DNA of 37,168 nucleotides from assembly GCF_001458195.1 (NCBI RefSeq), contig NZ_CYPU01000016.1:1-37168 (forward strand). The letters run 5' to 3'. The stretch is from Ruegeria atlantica (GTDB taxonomy: Bacteria > Pseudomonadota > Alphaproteobacteria > Rhodobacterales > Rhodobacteraceae). The notes below the pieces were generated by a model, which saw only the letters and a program-made list of their open reading frames with translations, was not told the DNA's origin and searched no databases. Shown here piece after piece: positions 7,649 through 15,907 of this stretch (within the stretch, counting starts at the first letter, position 1; each line of letters starts with the position of its first letter). Made by a program: the position numbers and the translations under genes.

Positions 7649-8402
7649 ACCTGTAGTCCCCATATTCCAGCCAGTTTGCCGAGCGTTCGCTAAAAATCAG
7701 AAACTCGGACCTGTCCTCCCCAAGCAGGGCGACGACAAATCCGGCGGGCGGTACAGAGTTTCCAAAGTAACTGTAGGCCGTCATGGCTCTGATCGACTCG
7801 CCGTTGACCGTTACTCGCGCGTCCCACTCCCCCTCTGGATTGTCCAAAATTACGGGTTCGATCACGCGCTCTATCGCTCCGCCACCACAATAAACGATGC
7901 CTTCGGGCGCTTCGTAGGAGGCCCCCTGGTTATTATCTGACTCGCAGGCGGAACGAAGGGACCGAATTGCCGCGCTGGAACCCTTCAAGTCAAAGATTCC
8001 GTAGCTGACATCTTGATCAATCATCGACAGATTAACCGATGCATTGGCCGCAAGCTGGTCCAGTACGAAACCATAGTCTTGCTGACTATTGAAACTGACC
8101 TCGACAGGATAATTGTCGACGATCTGCAAAGCCGCGTTTTCTGCGCCAACCTGAAATGCTCCAACTTCGGTGGTGCCGTTCTTCAAAAATCGAATGGAAA
8201 GCCCCTGCTTCTCCACAATGTCCTGGCTGTCCTCATATCCAGCCGGAGCAAAGCGGATACGGTCACACTGAAGCTCCAGCGTCATGTTTCCGGTCTGAAT
8301 AAATGCATTGGGATTAGGCCCGGAGTTGACCGACCACTCCGCCGATGCTGTGGTCGCCATTCCCATCATCAACGCTCCAATGGAAATCGTTTTGAACCTC
8401 AT
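7632..8402 (-). CDS. Exported protein of unknown function
   Basis: 256-residue protein with a clear signal peptide (MRFKTISIGALMMGMATTASA, then EWSVN). I do not recognise a family. The mature chain looks like a beta-rich domain: LELQCDRIRFAPAGY, RFLKNGTTEVGAFQVG, then AACESD-type and VYCGGG segments with a few Cys, and a C-terminal RSANWLEYGDYRYDQCN. The ATG at 8402 is chosen for the signal peptide; the longer frame to 8438 adds charged residues in front. It lies 73 bp after a DUF805 gene on the same strand and overlaps the next gene, so 8997 to 7112 may be one operon of envelope proteins. Confidence 0.6.
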   Translation of the reverse strand: MRFKTISIGALMMGMATTASAEWSVNSGPNPNAFIQTGNMTLELQCDRIRFAPAGYEDSQDIVEKQGLSIRFLKNGTTEVGAFQVGAENAALQIVDNYPVEVSFNSQQDYGFVLDQLAANASVNLSMIDQDVSYGIFDLKGSSAAIRSLRSACESDNNQGASYEAPEGIVYCGGGAIERVIEPVILDNPEGEWDARVTVNGESIRAMTAYSYFGNSVPPAGFVVALLGEDRSEFLIFSERSANWLEYGDYRYDQCN

Positions 8403-8475
8403 TTTTTCTCTCCATGGTGTTACGTTTCGCGCAGTCATTCAGCAGAGATTCCGGCCCGTTACCTGTGCAACCAGA

Positions 8476-8997
8476 TCAGGAAACAGGTTCGCCGTATTCG
8501 TTTGCGCCTTCTTGGGAAGGTCGCGTCAGCCACCAGATCATCAGGACAGACAGAACCAATTGAAGAATTGAGACAACAACAATACCAGTCATGCCCAGGA
8601 CTGCCGCGGGTCCTCGCAATGCATCGGGGTTTTCCGTACCTTGCTCCAATACCGAAAAGAATGCCACGCCACCCCGCATAACAAAAAGCGTTGTAATGCT
8701 GAGCGCCATCGGCAGCAGCAAGTACCAGCCAGGTCGTCCTGTATCATGTAGCCTCCGCCAACCGGCGGCCAGCATAGGTATGAGAACAGCCAATTGGAAA
8801 ACAAAGGACAGAACCTGAGATCCTTGCCCTGTTTCAGGGTCGGTCCCTAATAGGATCGTATCCAATACAGCCAAAGCAGCACTCACAAGTACCACAAACA
8901 AGAAGAACCACCAGTATTCTGAACGTATAGCCCGTCCGGAGAACTGGAAGTATTTCGATAAACAGGTTTTAACTGCTTCCACAAACCCCATTTTCAA
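8476..8997 (-). CDS. DUF805 inner-membrane protein
   Basis: 173-residue membrane protein of the DUF805 (YhaH-like) family. The N-terminal signature is FSGRAIRSEYWWFFLFVVL, in which FxGRxxRxxYW is the family hallmark, and AGWRRLHDTGRPGWYLLLP is the second one. Four hydrophobic segments are visible. DUF805 proteins are common in proteobacteria and their function is not established. It is the first gene of a minus-strand group of envelope proteins running down to 7112. An alternative start two codons later (8991) is equally possible. Confidence 0.85.
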   Translation of the reverse strand: MKMGFVEAVKTCLSKYFQFSGRAIRSEYWWFFLFVVLVSAALAVLDTILLGTDPETGQGSQVLSFVFQLAVLIPMLAAGWRRLHDTGRPGWYLLLPMALSITTLFVMRGGVAFFSVLEQGTENPDALRGPAAVLGMTGIVVVSILQLVLSVLMIWWLTRPSQEGANEYGEPVS

Positions 8998-9002
8998 CCC
9001 TT

Positions 9003-9779
9003 TCTAAGTTTCTGTGCGGCCTCAGAACGCCTCGCTACCTAAAGGAACAGACTTGCCCTTCTGGGTTTTCCCACCTTCCTTTTGTGTTTGAACGCCAAAA
9101 AACTATCCTATGAAAAGGTAGCGAAGTTTGCGCGCGGAAAAAATATTGATTTATTAATAATTAGATTCAAACATGCGAATTCGACACAACTTTCATTTTA
9201 CCTCCGTTGTTGTCGTTGCTGCTCGCTTTGCCGAGCCCTTCCGGCCGCTGGAGTGAGTGCTGGCAGCCGGAAGGCACTTTACACGGATCAGTCGTTGGGA
9301 GGGCGCGATGCTTAGACTTAACGTACTCGCCCTCTTTCCAGAGTTCGCTCTAGCTTTTGCCTGTGACTTCATTCGGTCATCCCACGTTATTGTCGGCCCC
9401 GATAGTCAACGAAATATCTTCCCGCCGACCAAGCCCCCCGCGGGAAGTTTTGGGAAAGGTAGTCACAGGAACGCTGTGTGTTCTGTCGGCTGCCCAAACG
9501 CGAGAGCCTCAAACAATCGTATCCGCTCTAATTGTAACAAAACTGGCATTGAAATCGGCCGGCGTGATAAACGAAGAAAACAAACACCAATTGAACTGGA
9601 AAGTTTTTCTGGCCTACTTCGTGGTCGTCTTTATCATCAATCTGGTGTGGCCGGTTTAAAGCTTACGGTCGGAAAGTCTATCGCGCACTTGATACGGCTG
9701 CTGAGAATGAGCCGCTCCAATAGATTACCAAGTGAGAAGAGTTTGAGCATTAAAGGTTCAAGAATAGAAAGGATTTGGC
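9003..9779. other. Long gap with an inverted repeat and a doubtful small ORF
   Basis: No gene can be assigned with confidence. An inverted repeat CCTTCCGGC / GCCGGAAGG lies at about 9237-9274 around a 20-base loop. On the plus strand 9357-9659 could encode 100 residues ending in a hydrophobic helix (VFLAYFVVVFIINLVW), but its N-terminal half has no protein-like character and no Shine-Dalgarno sequence, so I list it only as a possibility. The end of the gap must carry the promoter of the operon starting at 9780. Confidence 0.35.
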
Positions 9780-10424
9780 ATGCGGTTTTTGGCGTCCCTC
9801 ATATTCATTGGTGTTCTCGCAACCGCTGCGAATTCTGACGTGACCAGTCGAAATGGCGGTCCAAGCAACAGTCAAATGCTTTCAAAGGGTGGTGACGGAG
9901 GCATTGATGGTGTCGCTTTCTTTCGCCCAGTCTTAAGCGGAGTGTTGTATCGATCCGGTTTCAAGGGCGGCGACAAGGATCGAACTGGCCTAAGTGAAGG
10001 TCAACGCGAAACTCTGTGCGGTGAAGGGTTTTCAACCGGGTTTTATGCCGACTTCGGCAAAAACACTGAATACGGTCGCACCAGCTGCGGAAACGGATCC
10101 TTTGACTATCAGAGCGCCAGATCCTCCCGACCCGATGCTGTCATGTCGTCCATACACGAGGTGATTAAAAACCCTGGAAAGGGCCCTGTTCTGGTGCACT
10201 GCATGTGGGGCGTTCATTCCTCAGGTGCATTGTCGGCGATGGCGCTCGTTCAGTTTTGCGGTTGGAAAGAAGAAAGGGCCAAGGAATATTGGAATGATGC
10301 CCGAAACGGAGCCCCTTGTTCAGGCGGGTGCGACCAGTGGATTGAATCAAAATTTTCCAACTTCAGTGTCGACCCAAAATTGAAGATCTCCAACGAGCAA
10401 CAGGCAGCGATTTGCCCCAAATGA
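9780..10424 (+). CDS. Exported tyrosine-phosphatase-like protein lacking the catalytic Arg
   Basis: 214-residue protein with a signal peptide (MRFLASLIFIGVLATAANS). After a Gly-rich stretch comes FFRPVLSGVLYRSGFKGGDKDRTGL, like the RSxxP start of dual-specificity phosphatase domains. GPVLVHCMWGVHSSGALSAMALVQF matches the phosphatase P-loop region, with His140 and Cys141. In active enzymes the loop is HCxxGxxR; here the Arg position is Ser147, so phosphate binding would be impaired and the protein may be a pseudophosphatase or a binding protein. Six or so Cys suggest disulfides. AAAGGA precedes the ATG. It is first in a tight operon with a possible kinase (19 bp downstream) and a phosphoesterase. 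Fold assignment is from motif only. Confidence 0.6.
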   Translation: MRFLASLIFIGVLATAANSDVTSRNGGPSNSQMLSKGGDGGIDGVAFFRPVLSGVLYRSGFKGGDKDRTGLSEGQRETLCGEGFSTGFYADFGKNTEYGRTSCGNGSFDYQSARSSRPDAVMSSIHEVIKNPGKGPVLVHCMWGVHSSGALSAMALVQFCGWKEERAKEYWNDARNGAPCSGGCDQWIESKFSNFSVDPKLKISNEQQAAICPK

Positions 10425-10443
10425 TATTGGGAGGACTATCCAA

Positions 10444-11877
10444 ATGAAGTTCAATCTTCTGGGGTCACTTGCTTTCATTGCACCCACGGTCTTGTGGGCG
10501 AGCGACGATGTTCTCGGTGAAGCCACGACATTTGATAGTCCCAACGGCGTTACTGAACGCTGTATTCGGATCGAAAAAGTTCCAACGGGCGAGTATAAGA
10601 AAAGCGATCTTGAGGAAGAAACGGCCTATTGCGAGATCGATTTCTATGCCTCCGAAATTGCTATTTGCCCAAAAACCTGGAGCACCAGCCCAGGAATGGC
10701 AGTCTACGATATTTCGGAAGGACCCTACACGGGGAACCGTTCCGAATTCGAGAGAAACGCTTGCAAAGAGGGGAAGTCGGCAAAAGATCTGGCCAAGGAC
10801 AGAGTGGCCAAGTTCAAGTCCACCATGAACCAAAAGGGCACCAGCGGAACGTTTTCCACCTCGTCGCTGCTTTACTATCATTTCTCCAGATATTTCGATG
10901 CGACTGTCAAAGTTCCAGTCGCTGTTTGGCGTAGCATGGACGCCCAGGCGCATTTTTCCGAAGTCGCAGAGCCTGGCCTTGCGATTTCTGGTGGCTCTCA
11001 TGGCGGGCGCATGAACCACGAAGGCTGGCGGGTCTTCGCAGCTGCGGATGCTGACCCGAACTCATACCAGCCAACCGACGATCTGTTCACCGCAGATCGA
11101 ACGCAAATATACGGTGTGCTGCTTGATAGCCCTGGGCATCGATACGGCTCGGAGATCAACGGCACCCGTAAATCTGGTTGGGGGAAAGGTCAGAACCGCG
11201 ATTTTCAGGAAACTCCTGCTTTCTTGGCTTTGCGTTCTTCAAAACCCTTGCCAGAGGCCATTGTAGAGGGCGTCGGCGAAGGTCGAAAAGACCGGATGAT
11301 CAACAAGGATCTCGGTCCCGATGTCAGCGACCAACAGATGGCATTTTGGATGCAAGAACTTACCGAGATTGTTCTCCTCGATTTCATCTTTAGCCAGCAG
11401 GACCGCGTAGGAAACATAGACTTCACACCCTATTGGTATTGGGTCGAAGACGGAAAGCTGAAGCATAAGAAAGCCAAGCACCATGAGCCAAACGATGGAG
11501 ACGTTCCCACCGGCGCATTATTGATCCGTCGCAGCAATCTAAACGACAACGATGCTGGCGGGCGTGTCGAGTATGCCAACTTCGCGAAATCTACTCAAAT
11601 GCTGGAGAAAATTCGCCACTTCTCTCCAAGCACGTACCGGCGCTTGGTTACATTGAATAGTGACCTTCAAACCCAAGGCCCGGGCTATGACTGGCTATCG
11701 CAAAGCTTTGGGTTGTCAGACAGTCAGATTGCACAAGTTGTCAAAAATTCTGCGCTGGCAACGTCCATCCTCCAGAGCAATTGTTCAAATGGCGATTTGA
11801 TGTTCGACTTGGATCCTGTCGCATTCTTTTTGAGAAACGGCACCGAGGTAGAGGCTGTGGACTGTTATGAACCGTAG
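10444..11877 (+). CDS. Exported protein, possible Fam20C/HipA-like kinase
   Basis: 477 residues with a signal peptide (MKFNLLGSLAFIAPTVLWA). The C-terminal half resembles atypical kinases of the Fam20C/HipA/PI3K-like fold: SQQDRVGNIDFTP (Asp320, Arg321, Asn324) would be the catalytic DRxxN loop, and RRSNLNDNDAGGR (Asp368/Asp370) the metal-binding Asp, followed by a helix-rich LEKIRHFSPSTYRRLVTL segment as seen after LDNG in Fam20C. An earlier VKVPVAVWRSMDAQ stretch may be part of the N-lobe. This is inference from motif order, not a database match; the family may be unnamed. GGGAGGA precedes the ATG. It is the middle gene of a three-gene operon and overlaps the next gene by 11 bp. If real, it would phosphorylate a periplasmic or extracellular target. 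Confidence 0.55.
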   Translation: MKFNLLGSLAFIAPTVLWASDDVLGEATTFDSPNGVTERCIRIEKVPTGEYKKSDLEEETAYCEIDFYASEIAICPKTWSTSPGMAVYDISEGPYTGNRSEFERNACKEGKSAKDLAKDRVAKFKSTMNQKGTSGTFSTSSLLYYHFSRYFDATVKVPVAVWRSMDAQAHFSEVAEPGLAISGGSHGGRMNHEGWRVFAAADADPNSYQPTDDLFTADRTQIYGVLLDSPGHRYGSEINGTRKSGWGKGQNRDFQETPAFLALRSSKPLPEAIVEGVGEGRKDRMINKDLGPDVSDQQMAFWMQELTEIVLLDFIFSQQDRVGNIDFTPYWYWVEDGKLKHKKAKHHEPNDGDVPTGALLIRRSNLNDNDAGGRVEYANFAKSTQMLEKIRHFSPSTYRRLVTLNSDLQTQGPGYDWLSQSFGLSDSQIAQVVKNSALATSILQSNCSNGDLMFDLDPVAFFLRNGTEVEAVDCYEP

Positions 11878-12808
11878 GTGTTCTGCTCTTATTGCGGTGT
11901 TCATTTGGACCGCCCTGCTAACCTGCAAGGCCGCGGCATTGGATGTAATCGTCATATCGGATCTGAACGGAAGCTATGGCTCGGTAAAATACGATGCCCG
12001 CGTCGACAAAGCGATTGAGCGCATAATCGAGATTGATCCAGATCTGGTTATTTCGACCGGAGATATGGTTGCGGGACAGCGCATTCCCAACTTGTCCGAC
12101 AAACAGGTCAGGGATATGTGGAAGGCGTTTCAGGAGGCAGTATCAGATCCTTTAGAGGCTGCCGGCATTCCATTTGCGGTCACGCCAGGAAACCATGATG
12201 CCTCTGCGTACCGTGGCTTCGAGCGTGAAAGAAAAATATACGCAGAGGAATGGACTCCGAGAAAACCAGACGTCGATTTCTTGGTTTCAGATGACTACCC
12301 GTTCTTCTACGCATTTGAGATGCAGGGCATTACTTTTGCGTCTCTGGATGCAACAACCCTAGGACCCTTATCCGGTGACCAGCAGGACCGCCTACAGGAA
12401 CTGGGTGCAGACGGAGACCCGATTGTCACGTTCAGTCACCTCCCGCTTTGGCCCTTCGCGACCCAGCGCGAACGCGAAATCATCGGTGACCCAACGCTTG
12501 AAAAAATCTACCTGGAAAGCGGTGTTGTTCTGCACCTGTCAGGCCACCATCATGCCTTCTACCCCGGTTGGAAAGACGGTGTGGCTTATGTCTCCCAAGC
12601 TTGTTTGGGAGGTGGCCCGCGACGGCTTATTGGCGATAGCGCCAGATCACCTCACAGCTTCACTCATGTTAAGTTCCAGCCGAACGGCGAGTTTGGGATA
12701 GCAGTATATCGAGGGCCTGATTTCGAAAGGTCGGTCAACTTCAAGTCGCTTCCGAAAGAGATCAGATCCCCGAATGCGGTGTTGAAACGATTAGACCTTG
12801 TGAAATGA
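11867..12808 (+). CDS. Exported calcineurin-like metallophosphoesterase
   Basis: 313-residue phosphoesterase with a signal peptide (about 1-24). Metal-site motifs in order: ISDLN (Asp32, and Asn34 where most family members have His), STGDMV (Asp66), GNHD (109-111), FSHLPL and SGHHHAF. The SDLNGSYGS start with DMVAGQ is, as I recall, typical of a subfamily also found in cyanobacteria, so the Asn is probably ancestral rather than damage. A di-metal hydrolase acting on a phosphomonoester or diester outside the cytoplasm is expected; substrate unknown. Its ATG lies inside the last codons of the kinase-like gene, implying coupled translation. Its stop abuts the stop of the opposing DUF4956-like gene. 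Confidence 0.85.
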   Translation: MNRRCSALIAVFIWTALLTCKAAALDVIVISDLNGSYGSVKYDARVDKAIERIIEIDPDLVISTGDMVAGQRIPNLSDKQVRDMWKAFQEAVSDPLEAAGIPFAVTPGNHDASAYRGFERERKIYAEEWTPRKPDVDFLVSDDYPFFYAFEMQGITFASLDATTLGPLSGDQQDRLQELGADGDPIVTFSHLPLWPFATQREREIIGDPTLEKIYLESGVVLHLSGHHHAFYPGWKDGVAYVSQACLGGGPRRLIGDSARSPHSFTHVKFQPNGEFGIAVYRGPDFERSVNFKSLPKEIRSPNAVLKRLDLVK

Positions 12809-13567
12809 CTAGAGGTTGAGTTTCAGCTCAACTTTTTCAGGGACCAGATCGTTTATCATCTCTTCTATCCGGGCTTCTGAAAGTCCACCCGAGGTGATGA
12901 AAAGCAATGAAACGCGAGATTTGCCCGGAACGTGATGTTTTCTGACCAGCTTCCAGCCAGCGTCTGCCGCCATAGCTTCAATGGCACCGCTGACGTTCAA
13001 TGAGTGCTTTTCGTCTGAAGCCTTGAGCGAAATCTCCACGCCCTTGTTTCGCCCACCGAGCCAAATGAAACACCAGCACACAACCGCCACCAGTGTGGCC
13101 ATCAACGGCAAACCCAGCCCTACCGCCAGCCCAAGCACGGTGACTATAATCATTTCCACCGTGTCGACCGGGTCATCCATATTTGATCGGAACCTCAACA
13201 GGGCTCCTATTCCAAAGATCACGAACCCGATCATTGATCCGTGCTGTACGACCAGAAACCCTACCGCCATGCCGACAAGCGCGTATAGGAAGAACAGTCG
13301 CGGCATGACAATATCGCTGACACTTCTCCGGGCTCTCCGCCTCACAGGGTGATAAACGATCAGTCCAGTCAATATGACAGTTACGATGACGTCGAGAGTA
13401 AAAAAATACAGTTCCTGTCTGCCGCGAAACTGCGTCCAACGTCGCTCGATAAGTATTTCCGACTCTGAAGTGCCGGCCAACATGGTTGCGGGGTCGACTT
13501 GTGACACCGCAACGCCTGGCAACAGTACCATTAATAGCACGGCCAGGAGTGGGAAAGTCTTGTTCAA
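12809..13567 (-). CDS. DUF4956-like membrane protein, TTG start
   Basis: 252-residue membrane protein. Signal sequence MNKTFPLLAVLLMVLLPGVAVSQ, then an exported stretch, four hydrophobic segments, and a cytosolic C-terminal domain (about 175-252) with an ASDEKHSLNVSGAIEA-type alpha/beta fold. The GFVIFGIGALLRFRSNMDDPVDTVEMIIV segment is the DUF4956 (MgtC-like) signature; DUF4956 genes often sit beside polyphosphate-polymerase (VTC) or CotH-kinase genes. I chose TTG at 13567 because AGGAAGG lies eight bases upstream and the signal peptide starts there; a longer frame to 13639 has neither. It converges on the exported kinase/phosphatase-like operon with no bases between the stop codons. Confidence 0.65.
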   Translation of the reverse strand: MNKTFPLLAVLLMVLLPGVAVSQVDPATMLAGTSESEILIERRWTQFRGRQELYFFTLDVIVTVILTGLIVYHPVRRRARRSVSDIVMPRLFFLYALVGMAVGFLVVQHGSMIGFVIFGIGALLRFRSNMDDPVDTVEMIIVTVLGLAVGLGLPLMATLVAVVCWCFIWLGGRNKGVEISLKASDEKHSLNVSGAIEAMAADAGWKLVRKHHVPGKSRVSLLFITSGGLSEARIEEMINDLVPEKVELKLNL

Positions 13568-13744
13568 CTTAACTTCCTTCCTGCTTACTCTAGCAGATTG
13601 CCTTCCGACAAAGGCACATCTTGTCCAATTCAATCGCAACAGGCGGGATCAGGTAAAGAGATTACCGTGCATTCTTCGGACATCGCATCCGGACTGTGAT
13701 ACGAACGCTGACACGGGGATGTGGTCCAAGCGCGAGAGAATCCA

Positions 13745-14677
13745 ATGACAGAAAACACAGTGTTTTCGTCAAAAGCTGAAATTTCACTTTGTTTCTGCAA
13801 ACTTAGACGACTCGCTTTTGCGGCCAGCTTGGTTGCGGCAGCCTTCTTGCCTTGGACCGATTTTGCCTGCGCCGAAAGTGCTGGTTTGGTTCTGGTCGAT
13901 AAATTCAAGGTGGCAGACAAATCAGAGGGATTTTCAGAGCCTTCCGGTTTAGCAATGTCTAACGCTGAAGGCTTCTTGTGGTCTGTAAGTGATGCCGAAC
14001 CTAAACTGCACCTACTTAGAATCGACGGGGTATTAGGAAACTCTTTCAAGTTGCCAGCATTGGCAGGATCAGATTTAGAGGGTGTTGCACCTCGAAAAGA
14101 TGGTTCTGTTTTGGTGCTTCAAGAAACTGACCGATCAATCCTAGTCGTTCACCCGACTGACCCCATTCAACTGACTACAATACCTCTCGCATCTCTTAAT
14201 GGTTACCCGACCGCCGCTGAATTACTCGTCGGCAACCCTTTGAATAAGGGACCCGAAGGCATCGCCGTTGACCCGGAATCTGGGCGGGTCTTCGTTGGCA
14301 TTGAGGGACAACCAAGGTTGTTAATGGTGTTATCGCCAGAGCTAGACGAAATTATTGAGATCATTCCTTTAGCCCGCGATGCAGGTTTTATCTCCGAGCG
14401 TGTAGATGATGATGAACTGGATTTGAGTGGCCTGGCATGGTCCAGGTCCTCGCGTTCTCTTTGGATTGTGAGTGACAAAAGCCGTCAGATCTTCGTCTAC
14501 AATCCAAAATCCAAGTCAGTAAAGTCTATCAGTTTGACGTTCACAGAAGATGGCAAACAAAAGGAAGTTAAACATCCCGAAGGAATCGCTCTCGATGAAA
14601 CCAAAGGGCTTCTCTACATCCTGACAGACGACGCCAAGAAATCACGGCTTTATGTTTTTAATATCCCCAAATTTTGA
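13745..14677 (+). CDS. SdiA-regulated-type (YjiK-like) beta-propeller protein
   Basis: 310-residue protein with an internal hydrophobic stretch (LAFAASLVAAAFLPW) ending near ACAES, so exported or anchored with a long N-terminal region. The rest is a beta-propeller of the SdiA-regulated family: GFSEPSGLAMSNAEGFLWSVSDAEPKLHLL, DLEGVAPRKDGSVLVLQE, GPEGIAVDPESGRVFVGIEG, DLSGLAWSRSSRSLWIVSD and HPEGIALDETKGLLYILTDD are repeated blades with the S/EG-A motif. Members are periplasmic and of unclear role; a Ca-dependent lactonase or phytase-like fold is an alternative. The ATG at 13745 has GAGAG upstream; an in-frame start at 13721 lies before it. Transcribed away from the DUF4956-like gene. Confidence 0.75.
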   Translation: MTENTVFSSKAEISLCFCKLRRLAFAASLVAAAFLPWTDFACAESAGLVLVDKFKVADKSEGFSEPSGLAMSNAEGFLWSVSDAEPKLHLLRIDGVLGNSFKLPALAGSDLEGVAPRKDGSVLVLQETDRSILVVHPTDPIQLTTIPLASLNGYPTAAELLVGNPLNKGPEGIAVDPESGRVFVGIEGQPRLLMVLSPELDEIIEIIPLARDAGFISERVDDDELDLSGLAWSRSSRSLWIVSDKSRQIFVYNPKSKSVKSISLTFTEDGKQKEVKHPEGIALDETKGLLYILTDDAKKSRLYVFNIPKF

Positions 14678-14856
14678 TCACTAGAGAATGAAGCTCACAT
14701 CGCCACGATAGCTTCCGCAAGTTGTTACAGCCAGCTTACCACTCCTCTTCGTTGGCCCACCCTAATCAGAACCGAACACTTAAGTTTGCACCGAGGCCAT
14801 GCTCTTGGCCGTTGGAGCGAACTGAATAGCCATATCCTGCTGTTAGTCTGGCCAGA

Positions 14857-15153
14857 TCAGAGATCTGATACCCTAAGCGCTGACGTCAGACACTTCATTT
14901 GTATCGCGTTGGCACACGTAATTATGTTTTCAACAATTTGCATATTCTTCTCGGTCGGGTTGTTCGACCTGACCCCAAGCAACCACAAATTCGGTGTATG
15001 CCTGAACGAAATAAACGCATTAGAATCGCTTGCTGGCCAGCGCAACTTGTCTCCATATGACAATAGGTTCGTCAGAGGATAATCCCCGAACTTACCCATG
15101 TGATGCAACAGATCGATGGAAAACCCATTTCCCAATATTATCAAATACTTCAT
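14857..15153 (-). pseudogene. N-terminal fragment of a SIR2/AbiH-like protein
   Basis: The frame opens with MKYLIILGNGFSIDLLHHMG, a Rossmann-like nucleotide-binding start of the kind found in SIR2-like and AbiH-like defence proteins, continues with LLSYGDKLRWPASDSNAFISFRHTPNLWLLG and IVENIITCANA, and then stops after 98 residues. Relatives I recall are several times longer. AAAGGG precedes the ATG at 15153. The sequence after the stop (14678-14856) does not continue the protein in another frame as far as I can read. It is probably a decayed phage-defence gene; an unusually short functional protein is less likely. Confidence 0.45.
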
Positions 15154-15485
15154 TGAAAACCCTTTGAAGAAATGTTCCATGAACATGCAGCAGCGAAGAA
15201 CTCGATGCAAACAGATTTGTGCCGAATGAAAGTCAGTTTCTGAAGTCTACGGATATCTGCATTGGCCGATCAAAATTTCTGCTCTATCAACTAAAGCGAA
15301 GTTCCGCTTTCCGACACACTCTCCAGCGGTTTGCGTTCGCTTCGGGCTTGAATCAGCGAGTGCACAAGCTTCGTCGGATTCACAGTCTTCGCACAGAACC
15401 AGTCAAGAATTCGTCAGCCGGAACGTAACTAGAACTCCAAAATCGAAAGACCGTTACGGCGCCCAGAGTTTTGGGCCAAAGATGC
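15154..15485. other. Gene-free gap upstream of repeat copy 2
   Basis: Nothing codes convincingly. The open frames here lack ribosome binding sites and protein-like composition. A short stem can be drawn at AAAGCGAAG / TTCCGCTTT near 15293. The sequence just before the repeat (15455-15485) contains GCCCAGAGTTTTGGGC, an imperfect palindrome. Confidence 0.35.
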
Positions 15486-15656
15486 AAATCTTTAGGCGAA
15501 ATGCAAAGCTATGGGCGCACCTACAAATATCTGTAGGGGCGCTCATAACGTTGCATCCCCGCCATTGATATTACACACAAAAATTGAAGACTTTCGCCCA
15601 TAATATTGCGCACCATTTGCGCATAAGTTTGCACGATTTGCCCATAACATTGCGCT
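15486..15656 (+). repeat. ~190-bp multi-site repeat element, copy 2
   Basis: Diverged copy of the element at 6857-7050. The left arm is shorter and partly rearranged (ATGCAAAnCTATGGGC-type units around 15483-15518). The central stem is CCTACA / TGTAGG at 15520-15537. The three forward units start at 15596, 15619 and 15640: spacing 23 and 21, the same as in copy 1. The distance from central stem to first unit is 76 bp against 74 and 75 in the others. Similarity to copy 3 continues downstream (ACGCGnTCAATT around 15666, and AGTGC...TTCAACCC around 15731-15762). Confidence 0.75.
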
Positions 15657-15835
15657 GTTCGAGAAACGCGTTCAATTAATGGTTGTCACCGCACATCTTC
15701 TTCAACTAAACCGGGCGCCTCTCAATCAAGAGTGCATTCTAATTGGAAATATTCAACCCTGATCATAGGGAAGCAGTTCACTCGCAGGCTTGTGTTAGAT
15801 CCCGGCTTCAAGAAAGGGTATTGCCGTGCCCGCGA

Positions 15836-15865
15836 AGTGAGCGCGTCCAAATCGGCGCGCTCACT
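15836..15865. terminator. Perfect 10-bp hairpin downstream of the old yellow enzyme gene
   Basis: Arms AGTGAGCGCG (15836-15845) and CGCGCTCACT (15856-15865) around a 10-base loop, about 40 bp after the stop codon of the minus-strand old yellow enzyme gene. It is probably the transcript end, but no T-run follows on either strand, so it may serve as a 3' stabilising structure instead. Confidence 0.4.
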
Positions 15866-15907
15866 CTATTTGGTATTGCCTGTCACTACGGAGGCTAGAG
15901 CGATGTA

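Noticed and set aside
9257..9838. 193-codon plus-strand open frame overlapping the phosphatase-like gene start
   Set aside because: Basic, low-complexity composition without a motif, and it would remove the clear signal peptide start at 9780.
15836..15865. The hairpin as a definite intrinsic terminator
   Set aside because: No T-run on either strand; kept only as a possible transcript end.
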